Origin: an uncultured Alistipes sp.
GTDB taxonomy: Bacteria; Bacteroidota; Bacteroidia; Bacteroidales; Rikenellaceae
Assembly: GCA_944322005.1 (NCBI GenBank)
Contig: CALUNL010000002.1
Location: 186,001-250,000 of the forward strand
Reading direction: 5' to 3'
DNA length: 64,000 nt
Part shown: positions 25,156 to 33,341 of the stretch, piece by piece
Layout of the letters: the number at the start of each line of letters is the position of its first letter
How positions within the stretch are numbered: the first letter of the stretch is position 1
Notes under the pieces: model-generated
The model's database searches: none
What the model was told of the DNA's origin: nothing
What the model saw: the letters and a program-made list of their open reading frames with translations, nothing else
Position numbers and translations under genes: made by a program

Positions 25156-26622
25156 TCAACGCCTCCTCGGGTGCATCATCGCCCGAGCGAGTCCCTTCAG
25201 GTCTATCTTCTCCCTCCACACCACATAGGCGGCGTAGAGCATGAACAGCAGCAGGTCGGCCCCGTACATCGCCGCCCCGTGCAGCGGCAGCGCTTCGGCG
25301 GCGAAGAATATGCCGAGCCCGAGCACGACGTATTCGGCCATCCGCCGGAAGTCGTACGGCGTAGGGTAGAAGATTCGGTTGAGGGCTATGCTCACCGCCA
25401 CCATCGCCGCCTCCGAGAGGAAGCGGCTCCATGCCGCGCCGTAGTATCCGAAGCGCGGGATGAGCACGAATCCGCCGACCACCGAGAAGAGCAGTCCCGA
25501 GAGGGTCACCCACAGCGCGAAGCGCGTCTTCTCCTCGCGCTTGTACCAGAACGAGAGGTTGAGCCACACGCCGCTGAGGATGTTCGCCCCGAGCACCACC
25601 GGCAGGATGAATATTCCGGTGCGGAACTCCGACCCCACGATGAGCGCGAACACGTCGCGGAAGAGGGCGATGCCGAGGAATATGGCCATCGAGACGGCAA
25701 TGTAGTATTTCAGTGCGGCGGCGTTCATCTCGACGAACTCATCCTTTCGGAAGTTCGAGAGGAAGAACGGTTCGGCCGCGAGGCGGTACATCTGCGTGAA
25801 GAGTGTCATCACCACGGCTATCTTGGTTATGGCGCCGTATATTCCGACCTGTGCCATCGCATCCTGCGGCACGAGGTACTTTATGAGCTGGCGGTCGATG
25901 AACTCGTTGGCCGTTCCGGCGATTCCCGACACGAGCAGCGGCAGCGAATAGACGAATACGGCCGCGAGGATCGCCGCGTCGATGCGCGGCAGGGTCCTGC
26001 CGGCGGTGGCAGCCACGGCGATGAGGGTCACGACGCTTGCGATGAGGTTCGCCACGAATGCCCAGCCCACGCCGAACTCCGTGTCGAAGAGCCCTGCGGC
26101 GTAGAATCCGAACGCCAGAGCCACCTGCATGACGATGTTCGCGAGCTTCAGCAGTACATACTTCATGGCGCGCCCCTCGTCGCGGAGCCTTGCGAACGGG
26201 ATGCTTGCGGCCACGTCGGCCATGACTATCGCCGCCACGACCACGACGTACCACGGCTGCGCCTCATAGGCTTCGCCCATGAGCGACGACACCTCTCCGC
26301 GGAGTGCGAAGACCGCAACGAAGAACACCAGCGCGGCGAGCGATGTTATGCCCCATGTCGTGGCGAAGAGCCTGCGCTTTGCCCCGGCCACGTCGCCTCC
26401 GGCCGCCTCGGCCTTGGCCGAGAAGCGGAAGTATCCCGACTCCATGCCGAGCGTGAGCACCACCAGCGCGAATGGTATGAGCGCATAGACATCGGTTATG
26501 ATGCCGTATGCGTCGAGTCCGAATATTCGGGTGTAGAACGGTGTGAGCAGGTAGCTCAGGAACCGTCCGACGATTGTGCTGATGCCGTATATCGCGGTCT
26601 GTTTGGCTAACTTTTCGAGCAT
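25156..26622 (-). CDS. Polysaccharide/oligosaccharide flippase (MOP superfamily)
   Basis: 488 residues with about twelve to fourteen hydrophobic helices and the N-terminal AKQTAIYGISTIVGRFLSYLLTPFYTRIF signature region of Wzx-like MOP flippases. Such proteins move lipid-linked sugars across the inner membrane. Conserved charged residues lie in early helices, for example the GMESGYFRFSAK segment near 70-80. It opens the ten-gene operon under its own -7 box. No capsule or O-antigen cluster adjoins it, so its substrate (O-antigen, lipid II or a general glycan) is not clear. Confidence 0.87.
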   Translation of the reverse strand: MLEKLAKQTAIYGISTIVGRFLSYLLTPFYTRIFGLDAYGIITDVYALIPFALVVLTLGMESGYFRFSAKAEAAGGDVAGAKRRLFATTWGITSLAALVFFVAVFALRGEVSSLMGEAYEAQPWYVVVVAAIVMADVAASIPFARLRDEGRAMKYVLLKLANIVMQVALAFGFYAAGLFDTEFGVGWAFVANLIASVVTLIAVAATAGRTLPRIDAAILAAVFVYSLPLLVSGIAGTANEFIDRQLIKYLVPQDAMAQVGIYGAITKIAVVMTLFTQMYRLAAEPFFLSNFRKDEFVEMNAAALKYYIAVSMAIFLGIALFRDVFALIVGSEFRTGIFILPVVLGANILSGVWLNLSFWYKREEKTRFALWVTLSGLLFSVVGGFVLIPRFGYYGAAWSRFLSEAAMVAVSIALNRIFYPTPYDFRRMAEYVVLGLGIFFAAEALPLHGAAMYGADLLLFMLYAAYVVWREKIDLKGLARAMMHPRRR

Positions 26623-26663
26623 TTCTCCTTTTGCGGTGCGCCGCCCCGTCCGGGCATGCGTTT

Positions 26664-26680
26664 ATAACTTGCAAAGTTAT
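26664..26680 (-). promoter_or_regulatory. Promoter with inverted repeat at the head of the ten-gene operon
   Basis: TAACTTTG on the minus strand (26672-26679) is an exact -7 box about 50 nt upstream of the flippase ATG. It lies inside a perfect inverted repeat, ATAACTT-GCA-AAGTTAT (26664-26680). A weak -33 match GTTG lies about 21 bp upstream of the box. Confidence 0.6.
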
Positions 26681-26716
26681 AAAAATTTCGGACATTTCGC
26701 CAACATGATGCGACAA

Positions 26717-26743
26717 GGGCGTCTCCGACATTCGGAAACGCCC
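26717..26743 (-). terminator. Hairpin after the ABC permease gene
   Basis: A GC-rich stem of about 12 bp with one mismatch (GGGCGTCTCCGA against TCGGAAACGCCC, 3-nt loop) lies 29 bp after the permease stop. The T tract is weak, so termination is likely but not certain. Confidence 0.5.
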
Positions 26744-26771
26744 CTGCATGTGCCTTTGCGGCGGGTGCGGG

Positions 26772-28100
26772 TCAGTACCGCAGCCAGCGCCACAACTCCT
26801 TGAACGACGGCTTCTTGCCGTGCATGAATATGCCGATTCTGTAGATCTTCGCGGCCACCCACACCATTGCGGCGAATGTAGCGAACAGAAGCACGGCCGA
26901 GAGGATGACCTCCCACAGCGGGATTCCGCTCGGCACGCGGGCCGGCATGATTATCGGCGAGGTGAACGGGATTATCGAGAACCAGAAGGCGAGTTTCGAG
27001 TTCGGGTCGTTGAGCAGCATTATCAGCACGATTTCGGCCAGCAGCAGCGGCAGCATTATCGGCGTCTGGAGCTGCGATGCGTCCTGTATCTCGTCGACGC
27101 TGGCGCCCACGGCGGCGTACATGGCCGCATAGAGCAGGAATCCGCCGGTCATGAAGATGACGAACGTGGCGAAGATTCCGGCGATGTAACCCGCGTCGAG
27201 CAGCGACGAGAGGGCAGTGAGGGCCTCCGGGTCGATGTCCGACATCTGCGCCACGGCGGCGACGTCGGTGGCTCCGGCCTGTATCGAGGCAACACCGCTC
27301 ATTATGTCGGCGGGCAGCAGTGACGGCATTATCACGGCGCTGATGAGAATCAGTATCACGCCCCAGATGAGCATCTGCGTGAGGGCTACCAGCGCCACTC
27401 CGAGAATCTTGCCCATCATCATGTCGAACGGACGCACGGTCGAGACCATGACCTCGAGTATGCGCGAGTTCTTCTCCTCGATGATGCTCTGCATCACTAT
27501 CGAACCGTAGATTACCAGGACCATGTAGAGCATGAATCCGAGGATGATGCCGACGATGCCCGTGGCGGCCGAGGAGACGCTCTTGTCGACGCCCTCTTCG
27601 GCGTCGTTGCGGAAGGTCGAGAGGTGTACGTCGGCCCTCACATTGTCCATTATCTCCTTAAGGTTGTTTATGTTGTACTCCTTCAGGCGCTCCGCCTCGA
27701 TTATATCCGAAATCTGCGAGGTTATGCTCTCCTCCATCGTCATCGACGACGAGGAGTTGGTGTAGAGCTTCACGTCGTTCGGGTCGGCGATGATGTTCTC
27801 GCCCACGTAGAGCACCCCGAAGTTGTCATCCTCGAGCGACTTCTTAAGGGCTTGCTGCAGGTCGTTGCCGCCGCTCGTGAATTCGACGAACTCGTTGGAT
27901 TCGAGCCTGTCCGCGATTTTCCCGCTCATGTCCACAACCTCGATTCGCTTTGCGTCGCCGTGTGCGAACATTATCAGCAGCGTCGGCACGATGGCTATGG
28001 CCAGCATCAGCACCGGCATGAGGAGGGTGGTGAGTATGAACGACTTCTTGTAGACGCGTTCGCGGTATTCGCGCCCTATGATTATTCCTATGTTGCTCAT
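26772..28100 (-). CDS. ABC-2 type transporter permease (NatB-like)
   Basis: 442 residues. One N-terminal transmembrane helix at about 22-45, a large extracytoplasmic loop at about 46-185, then five or so helices at about 185-215, 235-265, 310-340, 345-370 and 390-420. This fits the NatB/YhaP ABC-2 permease family, with the SIIEEKNSRILEVMVSTVRPFDMMMGKILG coupling region. NatAB exports sodium in Bacillus, but many relatives have other or unknown substrates. The ATPase gene lies 13 bp upstream in the same transcript. A hairpin follows the stop. Confidence 0.87.
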   Translation of the reverse strand: MSNIGIIIGREYRERVYKKSFILTTLLMPVLMLAIAIVPTLLIMFAHGDAKRIEVVDMSGKIADRLESNEFVEFTSGGNDLQQALKKSLEDDNFGVLYVGENIIADPNDVKLYTNSSSSMTMEESITSQISDIIEAERLKEYNINNLKEIMDNVRADVHLSTFRNDAEEGVDKSVSSAATGIVGIILGFMLYMVLVIYGSIVMQSIIEEKNSRILEVMVSTVRPFDMMMGKILGVALVALTQMLIWGVILILISAVIMPSLLPADIMSGVASIQAGATDVAAVAQMSDIDPEALTALSSLLDAGYIAGIFATFVIFMTGGFLLYAAMYAAVGASVDEIQDASQLQTPIMLPLLLAEIVLIMLLNDPNSKLAFWFSIIPFTSPIIMPARVPSGIPLWEVILSAVLLFATFAAMVWVAAKIYRIGIFMHGKKPSFKELWRWLRY

Positions 28101-28113
28101 TTTCTTATCTGTT

Positions 28114-29037
28114 TTAGAGGGTTCCGTTGACGGCGCGGATGAATATGTCGTTCATGCTCGGTATGATTTCGTTGAACGAGCGCAGCTCCGTCTCTTCGTT
28201 TATCGCCGCTATCACGCTGCGCACGTCGGCGTTGTCGGCCACGTGCAGCTTCATCGTCGAGAAGCCCGTGAGGTCGTTCTCGCTCTCCATGATCTCGCAC
28301 GACGGCGCGAGCCTCTGCGCCAGAGCGTCGGCATCGCCGCGGAAGCGTGCCGTGAAGATGTTGCCGCCGTGGCTGCGGCGGATCTCGTCGACGCGTCCCG
28401 AGAGGATGTTGTGCGACTTGTTGATGAGCGTTATGTGGTCGCATATCTCCTCGACGCTCGCCATGTTGTGTGTCGAGAATATCACCGTCGCGCCGTTGTC
28501 GCGCAGACGCAGGATCTCCTCCTTGAGCAGGTTGGCGTTTATCGGGTCGAACCCGGAGAAGGGCTCGTCGAAAATCAGCAGCTTCGGCTCGTGCAGCACC
28601 GTGACGATGAACTGTATCTTCTGCGCCATGCCCTTCGAGAGGTCCTCGACCTTCTTGTTCCACCAATCCTCGATTCCGAACTTCACGAACCATTTCTTGA
28701 GCCTCGTCAGCGCCTCGTGCCGCGACAGCCCCTTGAGCCGTGCGAGGAAGAGCGCCTGTTCGCCCACCTTCATCTTGCGGTATAGGCCGCGCTCCTCGGG
28801 CATGTAGCCTATGCGGTAGACGTCCTGCTGCTCCATCGGCCGCCCGTTGAATAGAATCTTGCCGCTGTCGGGCACCGTTATCCTGTTTATTACCCTTATG
28901 AGGGTGGTTTTTCCTGCGCCGTTCGGTCCCAGAAGCCCGTAGACGGCCCCTTCGGGGATGCTTACCGTAACGTCGTCGAGCGCCGTATGCCCCGTGAATC
29001 GCTTTGTGACATGTTCGGCGCGGATTATCTCTGCCAT
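28114..29037 (-). CDS. ABC transporter ATP-binding protein (NatA-like)
   Basis: 307 residues. Walker A GPNGAGKTT near 38-46, the Q-loop region near GYMPEERGLYRKM, signature LSKGMAQK near 133-140 (in place of LSGGQ), Walker B LLIFDEPFSGFDP near 153-165 and the switch histidine STHN. The C-terminal extension of about 90 residues is typical of NatA/DUF4162 proteins. It energises the permease encoded directly downstream. The ATG at 29037 follows a strong -7 box by about 28 nt. Divergent from galE, with an inverted repeat between the two. Confidence 0.9.
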   Translation of the reverse strand: MAEIIRAEHVTKRFTGHTALDDVTVSIPEGAVYGLLGPNGAGKTTLIRVINRITVPDSGKILFNGRPMEQQDVYRIGYMPEERGLYRKMKVGEQALFLARLKGLSRHEALTRLKKWFVKFGIEDWWNKKVEDLSKGMAQKIQFIVTVLHEPKLLIFDEPFSGFDPINANLLKEEILRLRDNGATVIFSTHNMASVEEICDHITLINKSHNILSGRVDEIRRSHGGNIFTARFRGDADALAQRLAPSCEIMESENDLTGFSTMKLHVADNADVRSVIAAINEETELRSFNEIIPSMNDIFIRAVNGTL

Positions 29038-29060
29038 TGTGGTTTATGTGTAAAAGTTTC

Positions 29061-29086
29061 CCCGCAAAGATATGCAAATTTGCGGG
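29061..29086. promoter_or_regulatory. Inverted repeat over the promoter between the ABC operon and galE
   Basis: CCCGCAAA at 29061-29068 and TTTGCGGG at 29079-29086 form a perfect 8-bp inverted repeat with a 10-nt centre. The minus-strand -7 box of the ABC operon (TATCTTTG, 29065-29072) overlaps its left arm. A 7 of 8 match, TATCTTCG at 29094-29101, is a candidate galE -7 box. The layout would suit an operator shared by both promoters. Confidence 0.5.
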
Positions 29087-29129
29087 AAATTCGTATCTTC
29101 GGACATTCAAACGTACAATATTTGCAACC

Positions 29130-30158
29130 ATGGAGAATAAACATTGCGTGCTTGTATCCGGCGGTGCCGGCTACATAGGCTCCCATACGGCCGTCGAGCT
29201 GGTCGAAGCGGGCTTCGACGTGGTAATCGCCGACAACCTGTCCAACTCCGACATCTCGGCCGTCGAGGGCGTCCGCCGCATCACGGGCGTCGACGTCCAG
29301 TTCGTGGATGTCGACTGCTGCGACCGCGCGGCGTTCGACCGACTGTTCGACGACTACGGGTTCGATTCGGCCATCCACTTCGCGGCCTACAAGGCCGTCG
29401 GCGAGTCGGTTTCCGACCCGATGAAGTACTATCGCAACAACCTCGGCTCGTTCATGAACCTTGTCGACCTGATGCGTGCGCACGGCCGCCGCAACATCCT
29501 CTTCTCGTCGTCGGCCACGGTCTACGGCGAGGCCGACACGCTGCCCGTGACGGAGCTTTCGCCGCGCAAGCCGGCCACATCCCCGTACGGCAACACCAAA
29601 CAGATGTGCGAGGACATACTGCGCGACTCCGTGAAGGCCTACGATTCGCTCCGGGGCATCGCCCTGCGCTATTTCAACCCGATAGGCGCCCATCCGTCGG
29701 CTCTCATCGGCGAGCTGCCGCGCGGCGTGCCGCAGAACCTCGTGCCGTACATCACGCAGACGGCGGCCGGCATCCGCGAGTGCCTCTCGATATTCGGCAA
29801 CGACTATCCGACGCCCGACGGCTCCTGCCTGCGCGACTACATCGACATCGTCGATCTGGCGAAGGCGCATGTGGCCGCCCTGCGCCGCATGATCGGCGGC
29901 GGTGGTGAGCGCTACGAGGTCTTCAACATCGGTACGGGCCGCCCGGTATCGGTGTTCGAGCTCGTCGAGACCTTCGAGCGCGTGAACGGCGTAAGCGTCA
30001 ACCGCAAGGTTGCTCCGCGCCGTGCCGGCGACGTCGTGGCCGTATGGGCCGACACATCGCTTGCCAACCGCGAGCTCGGCTGGAGGGCCGAGCGGTCGCT
30101 CGACGACACGCTGCGCTCGGCCTGGGCATGGGAGAAGCATGTCCGCGGCATGGAGTGA
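29130..30158 (+). CDS. galE: UDP-glucose 4-epimerase
   Basis: 342 residues from the ATG at 29130; the open frame begins 93 bases earlier but overlaps the promoter. GalE interconverts UDP-glucose and UDP-galactose using tightly bound NAD. The Rossmann motif GGAGYIGSH is at 11-19, the catalytic SSSATVYG segment at about 126-133, and YGNTK gives Tyr153 and Lys157. The ALRYFNPIGAHPS and LRDYIDIVDLAKAHVAAL segments are GalE-specific. It is probably monocistronic: a strong bidirectional hairpin follows and the ABC operon is divergent. It supplies UDP-Gal for surface glycans or galactose use. Confidence 0.94.
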   Translation: MENKHCVLVSGGAGYIGSHTAVELVEAGFDVVIADNLSNSDISAVEGVRRITGVDVQFVDVDCCDRAAFDRLFDDYGFDSAIHFAAYKAVGESVSDPMKYYRNNLGSFMNLVDLMRAHGRRNILFSSSATVYGEADTLPVTELSPRKPATSPYGNTKQMCEDILRDSVKAYDSLRGIALRYFNPIGAHPSALIGELPRGVPQNLVPYITQTAAGIRECLSIFGNDYPTPDGSCLRDYIDIVDLAKAHVAALRRMIGGGGERYEVFNIGTGRPVSVFELVETFERVNGVSVNRKVAPRRAGDVVAVWADTSLANRELGWRAERSLDDTLRSAWAWEKHVRGME

Positions 30159-30194
30159 CGGCCATGAACGGCATTCCGCATTCAGATGCAAAAC

Positions 30195-30227
30195 GGAGGG
30201 GCGCCCGAGAATCTCGGACGCCCCTCC
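30195..30227. terminator. Bidirectional terminator between galE and the FadL-like gene
   Basis: GGAGGGGCG (30195-30203) pairs with CGCCCCTCC (30219-30227), and inside it CGAGA pairs with TCTCG-type bases, giving a long GC stem in the gap between the convergent genes. Flanking A and T runs are short. Confidence 0.7.
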
Positions 30228-30266
30228 CCGCAAAAAGATATTAATTGAGAAAAGGTTTTCCTTAAG

Positions 30267-31691
30267 TTATCGTTTCTTCGAGGTGAAGCTGAAGTCGAGG
30301 CCTACGCTGGCCACCGTGCTGCGGCGGCTGTAGCGTGTGGTGTAAGGCACGCCCGAAACCTCCGACGTCACGCTCTTCGGCAGGAAGAATCCGTGCATCA
30401 CGCCTACGTTCAGGCGCAGGAACCGGCAGAGCCTGAATGCTCCTCCGAGGCCGACCGACACGGCGTCGAGCTGGTAGGAGAGTTCGGAGTGGAATTCGTC
30501 CTTCACGTCATAGTCGGTGTACTGCACGCCGCAGCTGAGCAGGACGTTCTTGGTCACGTCGAACTCCACGCCAAGCAGATATTCCATGGTTCCCGTGTTC
30601 ACGAGATCCTGCTTCGGGATTGTGGTCGAGAAGGCGTTCTCCCAGTGCGCCTGCTTGTCGAAGTAGTAGTGGTACTCGGCCGTCAGCGTCACACGGTCCA
30701 CGAAACGCTTGGAGAGTGCCGTTGTCAGCATCGCAGGCTGGTCGTACGGGGTTCTGGCGCCGTCCGGGAAGAGTCCCGTACCGTCGACCTTCGTGCTGTT
30801 GGTGAGCTTTATCGCCGAGCGGAAGTCGTAGCGTACCATCGCCGACCAACCCTTGTGGTTGAAGTAGAGGGCCAGCACCGGGCTTACGGCCCATCCGGTC
30901 TGCATGCAGTCGAGCTCCTTGTCAGCTACGAGTGCGGCATACTGTGCCGCTGCCGTTCCGGCAGGTGTTCCGGGCATCATGTCGGCAATGGTGTTGAAGA
31001 GCGTCGAGGCCGACACCATGTCGCCGTTCGGGTTGATGCCGGGTATGGTCGGATTCACCATGATGTTGCGGATATAGCCCTGATACTTGTTGGTCGCGAT
31101 GTTGAAGCGCGCCTGTGCGGCGAACGAGAGCCACTTCGTGATCTTTATGGCTGCACCCAGCTGTGCGGCGTATGTCACCTGGTATCCGGTCATGCTGCTC
31201 TCCATCGAGTAGGCGCTGGTGTTGTATCCGAGGCCTGTGATTGCCGCCGGAAGCACCGCGAACTGCGACTCGAAGGCTCCGAGTCCGTTGGCGTACTCCG
31301 CGCTGCCGCCTCCGCCGCCGATGCCGACCGAGGCCATTATCGCGAAGCGCTTGTATTTCCATACAAGGTCGAGGTTCGGAACCAGTGGCGAGAAGGTCTT
31401 GCCGTCGAAGCGCTTGGTGTCGTTGCCGCCGCTGTATGCGAACGGAGCATAGGTTATGTCGGACGTCCTGGTCTGGAATGCGAACTGGTTGCCCACCGAG
31501 AAGTGGAAGCCGTCCTCCATGAATGCCGTTCCGGCAGGGTTGTAGTATGCGGCGTCGGCGTCAAGCGTCGTTCCGCGCGCTATGTGGCGGATGAACTGTG
31601 CGCTGTGGTTGGTGTTCGTTACGACTCCTCCGGCAAAGGCCGTCGATGCGGCTGCTGCGGAGAGGAGGAGAATGGTGAAAAATCTTTTCAT
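30267..31691 (-). CDS. OmpP1/FadL family outer-membrane transporter
   Basis: 474 residues. Signal peptide 1-20 (LLLSAAAASTAFA). The N-terminal hatch carries the family's NPAG motif in DADAAYYNPAGTAFME at about 44-59. Many amphipathic strands follow, and the C-terminus ends in the strand STVASVGLDFSFTSKK. FadL-type proteins pass hydrophobic compounds such as long-chain fatty acids across the outer membrane by lateral opening. The ligand here is unknown. I found no exact -7 box upstream. A bidirectional hairpin lies beyond its stop, and the large empty gap lies upstream. Confidence 0.88.
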   Translation of the reverse strand: MKRFFTILLLSAAAASTAFAGGVVTNTNHSAQFIRHIARGTTLDADAAYYNPAGTAFMEDGFHFSVGNQFAFQTRTSDITYAPFAYSGGNDTKRFDGKTFSPLVPNLDLVWKYKRFAIMASVGIGGGGGSAEYANGLGAFESQFAVLPAAITGLGYNTSAYSMESSMTGYQVTYAAQLGAAIKITKWLSFAAQARFNIATNKYQGYIRNIMVNPTIPGINPNGDMVSASTLFNTIADMMPGTPAGTAAAQYAALVADKELDCMQTGWAVSPVLALYFNHKGWSAMVRYDFRSAIKLTNSTKVDGTGLFPDGARTPYDQPAMLTTALSKRFVDRVTLTAEYHYYFDKQAHWENAFSTTIPKQDLVNTGTMEYLLGVEFDVTKNVLLSCGVQYTDYDVKDEFHSELSYQLDAVSVGLGGAFRLCRFLRLNVGVMHGFFLPKSVTSEVSGVPYTTRYSRRSTVASVGLDFSFTSKKR

Positions 31692-32297
31692 CTGTTCCTT
31701 CTTTTTCGTTTGGTTAATTTCTCCCGTTGCCGTTCCGCCACCTCTTCGTATGTGCCGGCTGCGGAGGCCTGTACGGGTTGACGGCGCAAATGTCGGGTTT
31801 CTCTCCCCGCGTCGGAAACAAAATGGGAGACACTCTTATCGATTAGTGGTGGAATCGCTATATGTGGCGAAATTCCGTATTCAGGGACGAAATTCCCGGA
31901 TACGGTTCTGGCGGCATTGGCGAAAGCGGCTCGTTCACGGCTCTGTCGGGAGGAGGGTGATGCCATGTTCGGGCCTCCCCGTTCAGGCTTCCATGTTCGG
32001 GCCTGCCTATTCTTCACGCCTCATCCGGCCCGCCCCGTTCGTACCTCCATATCTGGCCCCGTCCCGTCTGCCATTCCCGTGCGGAGCCGTTCCGCCCAAC
32101 CGTTCTCATCCGTCCTCCCCGTACGGCATCCGACCTGCCTGATCGGGATGTCTCCGTGCGGCCGCAATCCGGAGTGCCGCCGGAGACGGTACGGGGACGC
32201 AGATGCCGTGTCCGGCAGAGACCGGCAGAGGAGGAACCGGCTCTGCAGCCGCACATACACGGCGGTCGGGCGAATAAAATTTGAGCAGTTTTTGCCT
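31692..32297. other. Long intergenic stretch with purine/pyrimidine strand skew and degenerate repeats
   Basis: This is the only gap above 300 bases in the window. Open frames inside it have no recognisable domain and no ribosome site I trust. From about 31960 to 32260 the plus strand is strongly C and T rich. CCATGTTCGGGCCT occurs twice about 28 bases apart (near 31963 and 31991), and related CCGTTC or CCCGT blocks recur. On the minus strand these read as GAACGGGG-like units. I see no tRNA, riboswitch or long terminator hairpin. It may be a decayed repeat array or a long leader for either flanking gene. Confidence 0.5.
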
Positions 32298-32333
32298 TTT
32301 GTCGTAAATTGGTACGAAATTTTATTATTTTTG
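32298..32333 (+). promoter_or_regulatory. deoC promoter
   Basis: TATTTTTG (32326-32333) fits TAnnTTTG, with TTTG at 32298-32301 as a possible -33 element; the 24-bp spacing is longer than usual. The deoC ATG is 40 nt downstream with AGGAG three bases before it. Confidence 0.55.
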
Positions 32334-32373
32334 TAAAAATAAGAGTGTAACAACGATATAGAAATAGGAGATT

Positions 32374-33252
32374 ATGGAGTACGCAAACCATTTGAAAGAG
32401 TACGCTCCGGCCCAGACCGAGGCACAGGTAGCGGAGACTGTGGCCCGCATTCGCGAGGCTGCGGTGAAGAACCATAATGCGGAGGTATACAAGTTCTGCC
32501 TCTCGGCGGTGGACCTTACCACGCTCACTTGCAACGATTCGGTGGAGTCGGTGACCGACTTTGCCGGCCGTACGGTGACCTTCCCTGAAAAGTATCCCGA
32601 TATCCCAAATGTGGCATCAGTGTGTATCTACCCGTCGTTCGTCGAGACGGTGGGACTTGCCGTCGACGGCACTCCGATGCGTATAACGGCGGTAGCCGGA
32701 GGATTCCCTTCGTCACAGACCTTCCTCGAGGTGAAGATGCTCGAGGTTGCGATGGCCGTGGAGAACGGTGCCGACGAGATCGACATTGTGCTGAATGTGG
32801 GCAAGATGCTTACCGGAGCATACGACGAGGCCGCCAACGAGGTGGAGGTTCTGCGTTCGGAGGCCGGACCTGACGTGGTGCTCAAGGTCATCATCGAGTC
32901 GGGTGCCCTGAAGACTCCGGAACTCATCCGCAACGCTTCGCTGCTTTCGATGTTCGCGGGAGCCGATTTCGTCAAGACATCGACCGGAAAGATCGACGTT
33001 GCCGCCACGCCGGAGGCTGCGGTGGTGATGTGTACCGCCATCCGCGACTACTATGAGAAGACGGGACGCCGCGTAGGCTTCAAGGCTGCGGGCGGAGTGC
33101 GCACTCCGGAGGAGGCAGCGCTCTATTACTCCATCGTCGAGGATATACTCGGCAAGGAGTGGCTCACCACGGACCTCTTCCGTATCGGAGCCTCTTCGGC
33201 CGCCAACAACCTGCTTTCGGCAATCGTCGGAAGTCCGGTGAAGCACTTCTGA
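32374..33252 (+). CDS. deoC: Deoxyribose-phosphate aldolase
   Basis: 292 residues, of the longer DeoC class found in Bacteroidetes. It cleaves 2-deoxyribose-5-phosphate to acetaldehyde and glyceraldehyde-3-phosphate in deoxynucleoside breakdown. The TIM-barrel motifs are clear: VDLTTLT at the first strand, GADEIDIVLNVG, VVLKVIIESGAL with the proton-relay lysine, the Schiff-base lysine in DFVKTSTGK, and GFKAAGGVRTPEEA. AGGAG lies just before the ATG. A strong hairpin follows, so it is probably monocistronic; no deoA, deoB or deoD is nearby. Confidence 0.95.
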   Translation: MEYANHLKEYAPAQTEAQVAETVARIREAAVKNHNAEVYKFCLSAVDLTTLTCNDSVESVTDFAGRTVTFPEKYPDIPNVASVCIYPSFVETVGLAVDGTPMRITAVAGGFPSSQTFLEVKMLEVAMAVENGADEIDIVLNVGKMLTGAYDEAANEVEVLRSEAGPDVVLKVIIESGALKTPELIRNASLLSMFAGADFVKTSTGKIDVAATPEAAVVMCTAIRDYYEKTGRRVGFKAAGGVRTPEEAALYYSIVEDILGKEWLTTDLFRIGASSAANNLLSAIVGSPVKHF

Positions 33253-33276
33253 CGGTTCGGGAGGGCATGAAAATGC

Positions 33277-33310
33277 AATCGGGGACGTTCGAAAGCGTCC
33301 CCGATTCTTA
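33277..33310. terminator. Hairpin between deoC and the aldehyde dehydrogenase
   Basis: AATCGGGGACG (33277-33287) pairs perfectly with CGTCCCCGATT (33296-33306) around a short loop and is followed by CTTATTTT. It lies 25 bp after the deoC stop and can also serve the convergent dehydrogenase gene. Confidence 0.8.
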
Positions 33311-33341
33311 TTTTCATCCGTCCGCCAGCGGCGGCTCCCCG

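Noticed and set aside
31582-32142. 186-codon plus-strand frame in the large gap
   Set aside because: Begins inside the FadL-like gene on the other strand, has a Pro/Arg/Ser-rich translation and no ribosome site.
31692-32297. CRISPR array or tRNA in the large gap
   Set aside because: The repeats are few, degenerate and not regularly spaced, no cas gene is near, and no cloverleaf can be drawn.
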